Below are positions 19,572 to 28,921 of a stretch of DNA of 64,000 bases, piece after piece. The notes below the pieces were generated by a model that saw only the letters and a list, made by a program, of their open reading frames with translations, did not search any database and was not told where the DNA came from. Location: NCBI RefSeq assembly GCF_003590835.1, contig NZ_QYUQ01000002.1, forward strand, positions 1,240,001-1,304,000. Direction: 5' to 3'. The DNA is from Noviherbaspirillum sedimenti. Its GTDB lineage: Bacteria; Pseudomonadota; Gammaproteobacteria; Burkholderiales; Burkholderiaceae_D. Made by a program: the position numbers and the translations under genes. How positions within the stretch are numbered: the stretch's first letter is position 1; each line of letters opens with the position of its first letter.

Positions 19572-20348
19572 ATGATCAGCATCTCCAGCGCTGCCCTGAA
19601 TGCCTGGATCGCCGGCCTGTTGTGGCCGTTGTCGCGCATCCTCGGGCTGATCGCCACCGCACCGCTATTCAACAACCAGAAAATCCCTGCACGCGCCAGG
19701 ATCTGCCTGGGCATCTTGCTGGCGCTGATCGTCGCGCCCGCGGTGCCGACACAGCCGGCAACCGACCCGATGTCGCTGGCCGGCCTGCTGATCCTGATGC
19801 AACAGATGGTGATCGGCCTGGCCATGGGCATGGCGATGCGGATCGTCTTTGCGGCAGTCGAAATGGCCGGCGAAATCATCGGCATGACCATGGGGCTGGG
19901 CTTTGCCACCTTCTACGACCCGCAATCGGCCGGCCACTCGTCGGCGATCAGCCAGTTCCTGTCGCTGGTCATGCTGATGCTTTACCTGGCGGCGAATTTC
20001 CACCTGATGCTGATTTCCGTCCTGGTCGACAGTTTTACCACCATGCCGATCGGCGCCGGCTCCCTGGGGGGCGGCATGGAACAGCTGGTTTCCTGGGGCG
20101 GCCGCATCTTTTCCGCCGGCGTGCAATTGTCGCTGCCAGTCGTGGCTGCGCTGTTGATCAACAATATCGCGCTGGGCGTGCTCACCCGCGCTGCGCCGCA
20201 GCTGAATATTTTCGGCATCGGCTTCCCGCTGGCCATCGGTGTCGGCTTCGTCATGATCGCGCTGACGCTGCCCTACCTGGCGGTACCGGTCGAGCGACTG
20301 CTGCAGGAAGGCATCGACATGGCCGGCCAGCTTGCGGCGCCGCGCTAG
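19572..20348 (+). CDS. fliR: Flagellar type III export gate protein FliR
   Basis: 258-residue polytopic protein completing the FliPQR gate. About six hydrophobic helices; the family patterns GEIIGMTMGLGFATFYDPQS and ALLINNIALGVLTRAAPQLN are present. Its 3' end overlaps the stop of the convergent HD-GYP gene by 4 bases, leaving no room for a terminator between them. Confidence 0.97.
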   Translation: MISISSAALNAWIAGLLWPLSRILGLIATAPLFNNQKIPARARICLGILLALIVAPAVPTQPATDPMSLAGLLILMQQMVIGLAMGMAMRIVFAAVEMAGEIIGMTMGLGFATFYDPQSAGHSSAISQFLSLVMLMLYLAANFHLMLISVLVDSFTTMPIGAGSLGGGMEQLVSWGGRIFSAGVQLSLPVVAALLINNIALGVLTRAAPQLNIFGIGFPLAIGVGFVMIALTLPYLAVPVERLLQEGIDMAGQLAAPR

Positions 20349-21643
20349 CCCGCCGCGTCGAGTTGCGCGATCAGTGGTTGCAGCAGGCTGGCCTCTTGCG
20401 CATGCAGCGCAGCGCCATGCATGGCCAGGTTACGTGCGACATCCTGCAGGCGCCACTGGATTTCCTTTCCCGCCACGCCGACTTCGAAATGGATTTCGCG
20501 GTTATGCGCCATGAACTCCGCGATATCCTCATGCGTGCAGATGTCCAGGCCGGTGCTGGTGAAGGCGCGCCTGACAGCCAGGACCTGTTGCAAGCCCCGC
20601 GCCAGCAAGTCCTTGCAGGCGCGCGATGTCACCAACGGCGAATCGGCCAGCGCCCCAAGTTGCGCCAGGGCGGCCTCGATGTTGCCATGAAGGGACTGAA
20701 CATTGCGGTACACAGCCTGCAGCGCCACGTCCTGAGATGCCGTTCCCGGTTCTTCGCCGCAAATGCGCAGCACGCTGGAAACGGCTGATACCAGTTCATG
20801 GGCATGCTCGCCCGGGATGATTTTCAGCGCCAGAGCTGCCCGTTCCAGCGGGCGGTCCTGGCGCATGAAGACGCCGGAAATCATTTCCGCCACCGAGACG
20901 ACCTGACCGGCGATACTGATGTTGCTGCCGCCAAGCTGGCGCGGATAGCCGCCGCCGTCGAAGCGTTCATGGTGTTCCGACACCGCCTGCGCCACCGCTG
21001 GCGGGAAATTTTCCAGTTCCTGGATCAGCATCTGGCCGATGCGCGGGTGCACCACCACGTGGCGCCATTCGTGTGGCCGCAGGCGCCGCTTGCTATCCAG
21101 ATATTCGGGTTCGATGTAGAGCTCGCCGATATCGTGCAACAAGCCGGCCAGTGCTACCGTAGATTGCGCCCTTTCGTCCAGCCCGAGTTTCTTGGCCAGG
21201 CAGATCGACACCAGGCTGACCATGACGCTGTGCGCCAGCGCGCTGGCGCCGCCGCGTTCGGTAATGGTGAGCATCAGGCTCATGGCATTGCCGAACCTTG
21301 CCTGTTTCAGGATATCCAGGGGCGGCGTGCCATTGTTGCCGGCAGCCCGGTGCATTGAACCCACCGGCGCAATCGAATCGGTCAGTCGCCGCGCCGCATC
21401 GACCACCACGTCGCTATTGATGCCGTCGGCAACCGTGATGCTCGATTCCAGCGGCTTGCGCAGCTTGTGCAGGATCAGCCGCTCCTGCATGCCGCGCGAG
21501 ATGCGTCCCCCCTTGGCTACCAGCTTCATGCCGCGCGCATCGAATATATCTTCGGTCGCCTCGACATCCCGTTCTTCCGCCAGATTCATCACCTTGTCGA
21601 GGTAATGCCTGTTGACGTCATTAATTGAAATTGCTTCCGTCAT
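20345..21643 (-). CDS. HD-GYP domain protein (probable c-di-GMP phosphodiesterase)
   Basis: 432 residues. N-terminal ~110 residues are a conserved helical DUF-type region without recognised sensor motifs. The HD-GYP domain spans ~120-260: H138, the HD pair H170-D171, HP at H199, and HHERFDGGGYP at 224-234, so metal ligands and the GYP loop are present. The lysine usually following HDxG is Glu here (HDIGE), which may alter activity. The C-terminal ~170 residues are helical and of unknown role. It lies alone between fliR (convergent) and flgL, transcribed away from flgL's terminator. Likely lowers c-di-GMP to favour motility. Confidence 0.85.
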   Translation of the reverse strand: MTEAISINDVNRHYLDKVMNLAEERDVEATEDIFDARGMKLVAKGGRISRGMQERLILHKLRKPLESSITVADGINSDVVVDAARRLTDSIAPVGSMHRAAGNNGTPPLDILKQARFGNAMSLMLTITERGGASALAHSVMVSLVSICLAKKLGLDERAQSTVALAGLLHDIGELYIEPEYLDSKRRLRPHEWRHVVVHPRIGQMLIQELENFPPAVAQAVSEHHERFDGGGYPRQLGGSNISIAGQVVSVAEMISGVFMRQDRPLERAALALKIIPGEHAHELVSAVSSVLRICGEEPGTASQDVALQAVYRNVQSLHGNIEAALAQLGALADSPLVTSRACKDLLARGLQQVLAVRRAFTSTGLDICTHEDIAEFMAHNREIHFEVGVAGKEIQWRLQDVARNLAMHGAALHAQEASLLQPLIAQLDAAG

Positions 21644-21681
21644 GTATGTTTTTTATTTTTTTACAAGGATGAAACCTTATC

Positions 21682-21822
21682 ATGAAAAATAAACATTTCT
21701 GCACTGGCGCGATGAAATTCATGCAGGAGGAAAACACAATGCGCGAAGGCGGCATGCAAGTAAAAAAGCCTGCAGTCTTGCGCTGCAGGCCCGGGGACAA
21801 ATGCAGAATCGCTTACAGGTAA
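21682..21822 (+). CDS. Possible small protein of 46 residues
   Basis: Uncertain. An open frame between the HD-GYP and flgL genes, antisense to the flgL terminator and overlapping the flgL 3' end by 10 bases. Several in-frame ATG codons exist (21682, 21712, 21721, 21739); the ATG at 21739 has a strong AGGAGG eight bases upstream and would give 27 residues. The product is basic, with a C-x-x-x-x-x-C spacing near the end (RCRPGDKCRIAYR). No family recognised. It could equally be chance. Confidence 0.3.
   Translation: MKNKHFCTGAMKFMQEENTMREGGMQVKKPAVLRCRPGDKCRIAYR
21761..21790 (-). terminator. Rho-independent terminator after flgL
   Basis: Read on the minus strand: perfect 8-base stem GCCTGCAG / CTGCAGGC with a 7-base loop, followed by six T. 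It ends the flgKL transcript. Confidence 0.88.
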
Positions 21823-23021
21823 TTAAACAGCGACAGGCCGCTGACTTTGGCAAAGGTCTGCTGCGCCGCGTTGAGCGTAGTTTGCTGCTGCATCAGACTG
21901 GAAATCGCCTTCGAGTAGTCGAGATCCTGCAATGCCGATAAGGTTTGGGCATACTGAATATCGGCATCAGCCCCGGCATTGTCGAGCGCATCGATTTCCT
22001 TGAGCCGTGAGCCGACTGCGGCGCGTACCGTCAAGATATTGTCAAGCGCGTTGTCGAGGTTGCCATGGGCGACGGCCAGGCCATTGGTTAAATTGCCCTT
22101 GCCGGCAGCGCCTGCGACAGGGGTGTTCAACAAGTCGATCAGGTCCTTCATGGTGGAAAACACGCTCTGGTTGGTGCTTGGGGCTACGGCGAAGCTGTCG
22201 CCATTGGCCGGTTGGCCGCCCACCTCGAACTGAATGCCGTCGAAAGTAATGGCAGCGCCGCTGGAATAGGCGTTTCCGGCGGAAAGGGTCGTGCCGCTCG
22301 TGACATCGACCACGTCATACGTGGTGCCAGCGGCGGATACCGCGAAAGTCACACTGTAATTGTGCCCGGTTAATAGCGAAGTGTCCGTCACTGCGCCTGG
22401 CGAGAAAGTGCCGCTGCCGGCATTGCCGGCCGCGGCACTCAGGGCAAAACTGCCATTGCCGTTCTTGATCTGCTGGAAAACGGCGCTGCCGCTATCGCTA
22501 AAGGCAATTTGACGCGATGTCCCGACCTGCAACATGCGCGCGCCCTGATCGCCGTTGTAGAGGGCGCCGGTGGCCGTCTGGGCAAAGGGCTGGGTGCCGC
22601 TCTGAAATCCGGCAAACATATAGCCGCCCATGCCATCATCGGAATTGGCCAATCCCAGCAATTCCTCGAAGCGCCCCTTGAGTTCGGTTGCAATAGATTG
22701 CCGGTCAGTGTCACTATAGGCGCCATTGCCGGCCCCCACCAGCAAAGTCTTCACATCCTGCAGCAAGCTTGTCACGCTCTGCAACACGCCCTCTTCCATG
22801 CCCAACGCGGACTTGACGTTTTCGCGGTTGGCACCGAACTGCTCGTTGACCGAGCGCGCCTGGCTGACATCGTAGGCGCGTGCCGCCGCCACAGGATCGT
22901 CGGCCGGCGTCAGTAGCCGACGTCCCGAAGAAATCTGCTGCTGCGTGCGCATCAGGTTGGCTTGCAGCTCGCTCAGTCTCGAGGTGCTCGTTTCAAAAAA
23001 AGTATGGGTGCTGATGCGCAT
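21813..23021 (-). CDS. flgL: Flagellar hook-associated protein FlgL (HAP3)
   Basis: Hook-filament junction protein. 402 residues with the flagellin-like N-terminus (MRISTHTFFETSTSRLSELQ, QQQISSGRRLLTPADDP) and C-terminus (DLDYSKAISSLMQQQTTLNA). Longer than enteric FlgL (~317) because of an extended central domain. It starts 11 bases after flgK, and both are served by the FliA promoter upstream of flgK. Confidence 0.96.
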   Translation of the reverse strand: MRISTHTFFETSTSRLSELQANLMRTQQQISSGRRLLTPADDPVAAARAYDVSQARSVNEQFGANRENVKSALGMEEGVLQSVTSLLQDVKTLLVGAGNGAYSDTDRQSIATELKGRFEELLGLANSDDGMGGYMFAGFQSGTQPFAQTATGALYNGDQGARMLQVGTSRQIAFSDSGSAVFQQIKNGNGSFALSAAAGNAGSGTFSPGAVTDTSLLTGHNYSVTFAVSAAGTTYDVVDVTSGTTLSAGNAYSSGAAITFDGIQFEVGGQPANGDSFAVAPSTNQSVFSTMKDLIDLLNTPVAGAAGKGNLTNGLAVAHGNLDNALDNILTVRAAVGSRLKEIDALDNAGADADIQYAQTLSALQDLDYSKAISSLMQQQTTLNAAQQTFAKVSGLSLFNYL

Positions 23022-23032
23022 GATTGTGTTCC

Positions 23033-24970
23033 TTACTGACCCAGTGTGAGCAGCACGTCGAACAGCTTGCTGGCGGTTTGCATGACCTTCCCGGCAGCCT
23101 GGTAGGCTTGCTGGTAACGCAATAGATTGGCCGCTTCCTCGTCGAGATTGACACCCGATTCGCCCTGCTGCGCCGCAACCGCTTGCGCCAGCAAGGTGGT
23201 CTCGGCGGCCATGTTGACATCCAGCTCATGCGTCTTGTTGCCGACCATATTGACCATCTGGCCAAAGACGCCCTGAAATGTTGCAGTGCCATTACTCAGC
23301 GTCTTTGCAGACTGCAAGGCTCCCAGCAAGAGGGCATTACGATTGTCGCCGATGCCGCCGCCGTTGCTGCCGATAGTGAAGCTGTCACCATCCGCGGGGG
23401 TACCTGAAATCTCAAAACTGATATTGCCAAAGCTGACGGTAGCCCCCTCCGTGTACGGCACGGGGGTGCCGGCCGGGTAGACCGTCGACGAACCGTTACT
23501 GGTGAGCGTTACCGGCAATGCCGGAAAGCCGGTCAGTTCCCCGGCCGCAGCGTTGTAGGCGAGGGAAATTGCAGGCGTCACCGTCGCCGCACTGAAGCCA
23601 GCCGCAACCGTTCCGGCGCTGATCTTGCCAGAGCCGGCATTGTCGCTGTCAGCGCCTGTGCGCACGGGTGCGGCGGCTGCGATCTTGGCAGTGTCGCTGA
23701 TCGTCACGCCAAATCCGGCAGCGCCATTGACCGTTGGTTTGACCAGGAAAACATCGCCGGCGGCCATGCTACCCGAGGCAACCTCGAATTCCAGCCCATC
23801 GACCGAGATCGGCAGCGTCGTCGCGCTGGTCAATGCGCCGTCCATCAGGCGCGTCACCCGGTATTCGGCGGGACCGATGAATTCGAAACGATAGTCGCTA
23901 CCGGTAAGCGCACCAGCATTGCTGATGTTTGCCGAAACCGTTGCATTGCCGGTGTTCAGAGTACTGGCATTGACCTTCGGTGTGGCGACCTTGAAAAACT
24001 CGCCGCCCAGAGCGCCGTTCAGGTCCTGACCGAGCTGGTGCTGGGCGTTGAAGGCACCGCCCAGGCCAATGGCGATGCGGCCAAGTTCATTTTGCACCTT
24101 GTCCAGCGTCTGCGAGCGGAATTCCAGCACCCCGCCCAGCTTGCCTCCGGTAAGCGCCGCTTCGGCCAGCGAAATGGTGCCATTATTGCCCTTGTAGCCA
24201 ACCTGGAGTCGCGTCGGATCGGTAGCGGAAATCACCGGCGTCAGTCCGAAGGTCCGCCCCCCGACCACCAGCGACTGGCCGTTACCAATCGCGATATTAT
24301 ATTCACTGCCTTGTTTGACGACAGTGACCTTGATTTCCTTGCTGAGGTCGGCCACCAGCTTGTCGCGTTGATCGAGCAAGTCGTTTGCCGGCTTGCCGCC
24401 ATTGCCGGCTTGCACTGTGCTGATCGTATCGTTGAGCTTGGCAATCTGACTGGCCAGCGAATTGATGGAAGCAATGCTTGACTGGATGTCACCGTTGACA
24501 CCTTCGCGCAACTGGTCGAGTCGACCATCCATGCTCTGGAATTGTCCGGCCAGGGTCTGCGCCGATGCAATCAGGGTTTGCCGCGCGGCCCCTGAAGAAG
24601 GGTCGGCAGCCAGGCTTTGTACGCCCTTGAAAAAATCCTGCATTGCCGGCGTAATGCCGGCAGTGGGATCAGCAAACATGTTGTTGATCTGCTTGACCTG
24701 GGAATAATAGGAACTGAGCGCATTCTGCGAGGTTTGCGAATTCAGCACCTGGCCGGCGAGAAATTCATTATAGACGCGCTTGACCATCGTGACTTCAGTG
24801 CCTTTGCCGACAAAGCCATAACTGCTTTGCTCGCCAGCCACCGCGCCCTGGACGACGACTTGGCGGCTGTACCCCTCGGTATTGGCGTTGGCGATATTGT
24901 GGCCGGTGGTCGACAATCCCACCTGGGCTGCGGTCAGTGCGGTTTGACCAATGCTGAGGATATTCGCCAT
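23033..24970 (-). CDS. flgK: Flagellar hook-associated protein FlgK (HAP1)
   Basis: First hook-filament junction protein. 645 residues; N-terminus ILSIGQTALTAAQVGLSTTG with HNIANANTEGYSRQ is canonical, and the C-terminal helix (EEAANLLRYQQAYQAAGKVM) is conserved. Central Gly/Ala/Ser-rich domain makes it ~100 residues longer than enteric FlgK. ATG 24970. Confidence 0.97.
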   Translation of the reverse strand: MANILSIGQTALTAAQVGLSTTGHNIANANTEGYSRQVVVQGAVAGEQSSYGFVGKGTEVTMVKRVYNEFLAGQVLNSQTSQNALSSYYSQVKQINNMFADPTAGITPAMQDFFKGVQSLAADPSSGAARQTLIASAQTLAGQFQSMDGRLDQLREGVNGDIQSSIASINSLASQIAKLNDTISTVQAGNGGKPANDLLDQRDKLVADLSKEIKVTVVKQGSEYNIAIGNGQSLVVGGRTFGLTPVISATDPTRLQVGYKGNNGTISLAEAALTGGKLGGVLEFRSQTLDKVQNELGRIAIGLGGAFNAQHQLGQDLNGALGGEFFKVATPKVNASTLNTGNATVSANISNAGALTGSDYRFEFIGPAEYRVTRLMDGALTSATTLPISVDGLEFEVASGSMAAGDVFLVKPTVNGAAGFGVTISDTAKIAAAAPVRTGADSDNAGSGKISAGTVAAGFSAATVTPAISLAYNAAAGELTGFPALPVTLTSNGSSTVYPAGTPVPYTEGATVSFGNISFEISGTPADGDSFTIGSNGGGIGDNRNALLLGALQSAKTLSNGTATFQGVFGQMVNMVGNKTHELDVNMAAETTLLAQAVAAQQGESGVNLDEEAANLLRYQQAYQAAGKVMQTASKLFDVLLTLGQ

Positions 24971-25001
24971 GATGGTGTTTTCTATTAACGCGTTACCAGT
25001 G

Positions 25002-25028
25002 TTTTCGGCAGACTTTCGGCAAACTTTA
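25002..25028 (-). promoter_or_regulatory. Sigma-28 (FliA) promoter of flgKL
   Basis: On the minus strand: TAAA (25028-25025), exactly 15 bases, GCCGAAAA (25009-25002), one mismatch to GCCGATAA. It ends 31 bases before the flgK ATG and gives flgKL a late promoter separate from the flgB-flgJ unit. Confidence 0.85.
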
Positions 25029-25094
25029 GCGGACTGCCGAAAATCCGGTATTATTTTTGCAACAAAGTGCCACTAGCGGCAGTGCGCCATCGCG

Positions 25095-26192
25095 TCATGC
25101 CGACAGGGTTTGCCGGATGATGCGGGTCAGCTTGGCGGCATATTGCGGGTCGGTGGCATAGCCAGCCCGCTGCAGGCCGTGCGCGAAGCTGCTGGCATCC
25201 TGGGCATTGGCAATGACATTTTCATAACGCGGATTATTGTTCAGCAGGCGCGCGTAATCGCGGAAGCTGTCGGCATACGAATCATAGGCGCGGAATTTTT
25301 CCCGCTTGAGCTGCGGCACGCCATTGACGTATTCGGTGGTGGCGACTTCGACCACCTTGCCCTTCCAGCCGCCGGTTGCCTTGATGCCGAACAGGTTGTA
25401 GCTGTTGCTGCCGTCGGCATTGCGTATCTCGCGCTTGCCCCAACCGGTTTCCAGCGCCGCCTGGCCCAGCATGAACTTGGCCGGAATGCCGGTGCTGCGG
25501 CTGGCCGCCTCGGCATGATGCGCCAGGCGGTCCTCGAACGCGCGCACATGCGGCAGACGCGCCGTGGATTTTGCGGATTGAACCGGTTCCACTGCAGCCG
25601 ATGCCGATGCCGATGCCGATGCCGCTGCCGCTGCCGACGATGCGCCAAGCCGACCCGGCCACAGGCCGGCAGACATGCCATCGCTGGCGCCGCCATCCTC
25701 ATTCTGCAGCCGCAACTGTTCCTGGAAAGCGGCGATCTGTGCCTGGCGCTGCGGATTCAGCTGCGGATTCAGCTGCAGACTCAGCTGGCGACCCGGCGCA
25801 ACACCGCTGCCGAGGCCATCGATGCCGCCCGCTGCTGCTGCGTCGTTGGCTGCGGCGCCGGCCTCGCCCGGCGCTGGCGGCTGCACGCCGCGGTTGACCG
25901 ACAGCTGGCGCGCCAGCACGTCGGCCAGGCCGACGCCACGGTTGGCCAGCGTCTGGCTCAGTTGCTGATCCAGCATCGAGGTATACATTTTGGTTTGCTG
26001 GTTGTCGAACATGCCGTCCTGCGGCGTGGCCTCGCGCATGCTCTTCATCACCATGTTCATGAACAGCGCTTCGAACTGCTTGGCCGCAGCCTTGATCGAT
26101 TCCGGCGATTGCTGACGCGCCGACTCGCGCAGCGCGCCCAGATCGCGGGCGTCCAGGGCGAGCTTGCCGGAGAGATCGACGGAATTGGCCAC
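25095..26192 (-). CDS. flgJ: Flagellar rod assembly protein / peptidoglycan hydrolase FlgJ
   Basis: Periplasmic rod cap with muralytic activity. 365 residues: N-terminal rod-binding domain ~30-110 (QFEALFMNMVMKSMREATPQ), a repetitive Ala/Ser/Gln/Pro linker ~120-205, then the glucosaminidase domain ~215-365 with the catalytic Glu in AALETGWGKREI and the motif YNLFGIKATGGWKG. Start is GTG 26192, 10 bases after flgI. The linker DNA contains two in-frame short tandem repeats (listed separately). Confidence 0.96.
   Translation of the reverse strand: MANSVDLSGKLALDARDLGALRESARQQSPESIKAAAKQFEALFMNMVMKSMREATPQDGMFDNQQTKMYTSMLDQQLSQTLANRGVGLADVLARQLSVNRGVQPPAPGEAGAAANDAAAAGGIDGLGSGVAPGRQLSLQLNPQLNPQRQAQIAAFQEQLRLQNEDGGASDGMSAGLWPGRLGASSAAAAASASASASAAVEPVQSAKSTARLPHVRAFEDRLAHHAEAASRSTGIPAKFMLGQAALETGWGKREIRNADGSNSYNLFGIKATGGWKGKVVEVATTEYVNGVPQLKREKFRAYDSYADSFRDYARLLNNNPRYENVIANAQDASSFAHGLQRAGYATDPQYAAKLTRIIRQTLSA
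25597..25636 (-). repeat. Hexanucleotide tandem repeat in flgJ linker
   Basis: On the plus strand the unit GATGCC recurs four times, then drifts to GCTGCC twice; it encodes alternating Ala-Ser then Ala in the FlgJ linker. Unit length is a multiple of three, so slippage would change linker length without a frameshift. Confidence 0.85.
25749..25784 (-). repeat. 12-base tandem repeat in flgJ linker
   Basis: Three head-to-tail copies of CTGCGGATTCAG (plus strand); the first two are identical and the third has two changes. Encodes a repeated Leu-Asn-Pro-Gln in the FlgJ linker. Confidence 0.85.
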
Positions 26193-26202
26193 GATGCGGT
26201 GC

Positions 26203-27336
26203 TTAAATGATTTCCAGCTCGGCGCGCAGCGAACCGGCCGCCTTCATCGCCTGCAGGATCGCCAGCAAGTCCTGCGGCGTGGCGCCGATCGCATTCAGGG
26301 CCTTGACCACTTCGGCCAGCGAAGCGCCGCCCTTCAACATCAGCACCTGGCCGGGCTCCTTGCGGATATCGATTTGCGAAGTCTGGGTCACCACCGTTTG
26401 GCCGCCCGAGAATGGCGCCGGCTGGCTGACCGCCGCTTCGGTATTGATGACAATCGACAGGTTACCGTGCGATACCGCGCAGCTCTCCAATGTCACGGCC
26501 TGGTTCATCACCACCGAGCCTGTGCGGGCGTTGAGGATCACCTTGGCCACGCTTTGCGCCGGCGTCAGATTGATGCTTTCCAGCGCGCCAAGAAACGCCA
26601 CCCGCTCGCTATTGTCGACGGGTGCGCGCACGCGGATCACGCGGGCATCCCGGGCCGCCGCTGTATCCGCGCCGAAACGCTTGTTGACGGCATCGACCAC
26701 CCGGCTGGCAGTGGAAAAATCCGTGTCATTCAATTCCAGGAAGACCGAATCGCCCTGTCCCAGCGCGGTCGGCACGGCGCGCTCGACCGTGGCGCCGGCG
26801 GAAATGCGGCCGACGCTCAGATGGTTGACCTGGGCCTTGCTGCCGCTGGCCGCGGCCCCCACGCCGCCGACCAGCACATTACCCTGCGCCATGCCGTAGA
26901 TCTGGCCGTCGGCGCCCTTCAATGGCGTCATCAACAAGGTGCCGCCACGCAGGCTCTTGGCATTGCCCATCGAGGACACCGTGATATCCAGGGTCTGGCC
27001 GGGTTGGGCGAAGGCCGGCAACGAGGTAGTCACCATCACCGCCGCGACGTTCTTCAACTGCAGCGACGAGGCCGGCGGCAGGTTCACGCCCATCTGCTGC
27101 AGCATGCTCATCACGCTTTGCACGGTAAACGGCGTCTGCGTGGTCTGGTCGCCGCTGCCGTCGAGCCCGACCACCAGGCCATAGCCGATCAACTGGTTCT
27201 GCCGCACGCCCTGGATGCTGGCCAGGTCCTTCAGGCGTTCAGCCTGCCCCGGCACCGGCGCCGCCAGGCTCATTGCGCAAGCGAGCAGCACCAGGCTGCG
27301 TTTCAGTGGATGACAGGTGACGGTGAGGATTTTCAT
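26203..27336 (-). CDS. flgI: Flagellar P-ring protein FlgI
   Basis: Periplasmic P-ring subunit around the rod. 377 residues from ATG 27336, with a cleavable signal peptide (MKILTVTCHPLKRSLVLLAC... ending ~APVPGQA) and conserved blocks ERLKDLASIQGVRQNQLIGY, GLVVGLDGSGDQT and IGATPQDLLAILQAMKAAGS. An alternative ATG at 27360 overlaps the flgH stop (TAATG) and adds eight residues before the signal; the shorter form is preferred. Confidence 0.96.
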   Translation of the reverse strand: MKILTVTCHPLKRSLVLLACAMSLAAPVPGQAERLKDLASIQGVRQNQLIGYGLVVGLDGSGDQTTQTPFTVQSVMSMLQQMGVNLPPASSLQLKNVAAVMVTTSLPAFAQPGQTLDITVSSMGNAKSLRGGTLLMTPLKGADGQIYGMAQGNVLVGGVGAAASGSKAQVNHLSVGRISAGATVERAVPTALGQGDSVFLELNDTDFSTASRVVDAVNKRFGADTAAARDARVIRVRAPVDNSERVAFLGALESINLTPAQSVAKVILNARTGSVVMNQAVTLESCAVSHGNLSIVINTEAAVSQPAPFSGGQTVVTQTSQIDIRKEPGQVLMLKGGASLAEVVKALNAIGATPQDLLAILQAMKAAGSLRAELEII

Positions 27337-27359
27337 GTTCGGTTCCGGTTGGCCGCGCA

Positions 27360-28034
27360 TTACAGCGGCAGCACGCTCAGGAAAAAGCGCGTCAGGATAC
27401 CCATCATCTCGGCGCCATCGACATGGCTGTTGGTGCGGTATTCGATGCGGGCATCGGCCACCTGGCTCGACAGGATGTTGTTGCCAGGGCGGATCTGGTC
27501 GGGATTGACGACGCCGGAGACACGAATGAATTCGGTGCCCTTGTCGAATGCCACCTGCTTCTCGCCGCTGACCACCAGGTTACCGTTGGGGAGCACATCG
27601 ACCACCGTCACGCCGATGGTGCCGGTGAAATTGTTGCTCGAACTGGTCGCGCCATTTTCACTGAATTCGTTGGCCGATGAGGCCGCGGCATTGGTCTTGC
27701 CCAGCAGCGAGGCCGGCGCACCGAACAGCGCAGTCACGCCAGCCTCGACGCTGCCGCTCTTGCTGCCGGAATTGCCGGCGGCCTTGGCGGCGCTGGTCCT
27801 TTCGCTGATGGTCATGGTCAGGATGTCGCCGACGAAGCGCGCGCGGCGGTCTTCGAACATGGGCCGGTAGGAGGCGGTCTGAAAAATCGCGCCGTTGGCG
27901 GCTCGGCTTGCCGGCGCCGGCGGCAGCGGGCGCGCCGTGGTCGGTCCCTGCACGATGGTCTCGGGGGTTATCGCGCAGCCGGCGAGAAAGCCGACAGTGA
28001 CGATAAAGAAAAGTATCGTGAATGAATTTTTCAT
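27360..28034 (-). CDS. flgH: Flagellar L-ring lipoprotein FlgH
   Basis: Outer-membrane ring lipoprotein. 224 residues with a lipoprotein signal (FFIVTVGFLAGC, lipobox LAGC, Cys about residue 20) and conserved RARFVGDILTMTISERTSA and VSGVVNPDQIRPGNNILSSQ blocks. 22 bases after flgG. Confidence 0.97.
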   Translation of the reverse strand: MKNSFTILFFIVTVGFLAGCAITPETIVQGPTTARPLPPAPASRAANGAIFQTASYRPMFEDRRARFVGDILTMTISERTSAAKAAGNSGSKSGSVEAGVTALFGAPASLLGKTNAAASSANEFSENGATSSSNNFTGTIGVTVVDVLPNGNLVVSGEKQVAFDKGTEFIRVSGVVNPDQIRPGNNILSSQVADARIEYRTNSHVDGAEMMGILTRFFLSVLPL

Positions 28035-28056
28035 GACTGAAGCTCCGGCACGTCCG

Positions 28057-28839
28057 TCACAGCTGCGTCAGCCGCTGCAGCATCTGGTCCGAGGTGCTGA
28101 TGGCCTTGCTGTTGATTTCGTACGCGCGCTGGGTCTGGATCATGTTGACCAGCTCCTCGACCACATTCACGTTCGAGGTTTCGGTATAGCTCTGCAACAG
28201 GCTGCCGGCGCCGTTGGTGCCGGGGGTGTTGGTGTTGGCGGTGCCGGAAGCGCTGGTTTCGGCATACAGGTTTTCGCCCTTGCTTTCCAGCCCGGCCGGA
28301 TTGATGAAGGTGCTCAGTTGCAGCGCGCCCACCGTGGTCGGCGCTGCCGCGCCCTGCACCTGCACCGACACGGTACCGTCGCGGCCGATGGTGATGCTCT
28401 GGGCATTGTCGGGAATGGTAATGGCCGGTTGCACCACGAAGCCGCTGGAAGTCACCAGCTGGCCCTGGCTGTCAACCTGAAAGGAGCCATCGCGGGTATA
28501 CGCGGCGCTGCCGTCCGGCATCAGCACCTGGAAAAAGCCGCTGCCCTGGATCGCCACATCCTTGCTGTTGCCGCTCTGTTGCAGGTTACCCTGGGTATGG
28601 ATGCGCTCGGTCGCCACCGGACGCACGCCGGTGCCGAGCTGCAGGCCGGAAGGCAGCTGGGTCTGCTGCGACGATTGCGCGCCGGGCTGGCGGATGGTCT
28701 GGTACAACAGGTCCTCGAACACCGCGCGCGAACGCTTGAAACCGGTGGTGCCGACGTTGGCAAGGTTGTTGGAGATGACATCCATCTGCGTCTGTTGCGC
28801 TTCCAGACCGGTCTTGGCTATCCATAGTGAGCGTATCAT
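28057..28839 (-). CDS. flgG: Flagellar distal rod protein FlgG
   Basis: 260 residues, exact family length. N-terminal [20 protein letters not shown] with [14 protein letters not shown], and the C-terminal [20 protein letters not shown] helix that packs in the rod. GGAG lies before ATG 28839. Confidence 0.98.
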   Translation of the reverse strand: MIRSLWIAKTGLEAQQTQMDVISNNLANVGTTGFKRSRAVFEDLLYQTIRQPGAQSSQQTQLPSGLQLGTGVRPVATERIHTQGNLQQSGNSKDVAIQGSGFFQVLMPDGSAAYTRDGSFQVDSQGQLVTSSGFVVQPAITIPDNAQSITIGRDGTVSVQVQGAAAPTTVGALQLSTFINPAGLESKGENLYAETSASGTANTNTPGTNGAGSLLQSYTETSNVNVVEELVNMIQTQRAYEINSKAISTSDQMLQRLTQL

Positions 28840-28921
28840 TTCATTCTCCAGCGATCTGCTGCCTGTTCATCGGCGCCGCCCAGGAGGGACGCCCCACAAT
28901 CCAATTATGCTCCGCCGCGCA

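Noticed and set aside
24990..25070. TGGCAC...TTGCA on the minus strand upstream of flgK, resembling a sigma-54 promoter
   Set aside because: GG and GC are 9 bases apart rather than the strict 10, no sigma-54 activator gene is in the cluster, and a well-matched FliA promoter lies nearer the gene.
26164..27870. Long plus-strand open frame opposite flgI/flgH
   Set aside because: Antisense shadow; spans two certain genes and has shadow-type composition.
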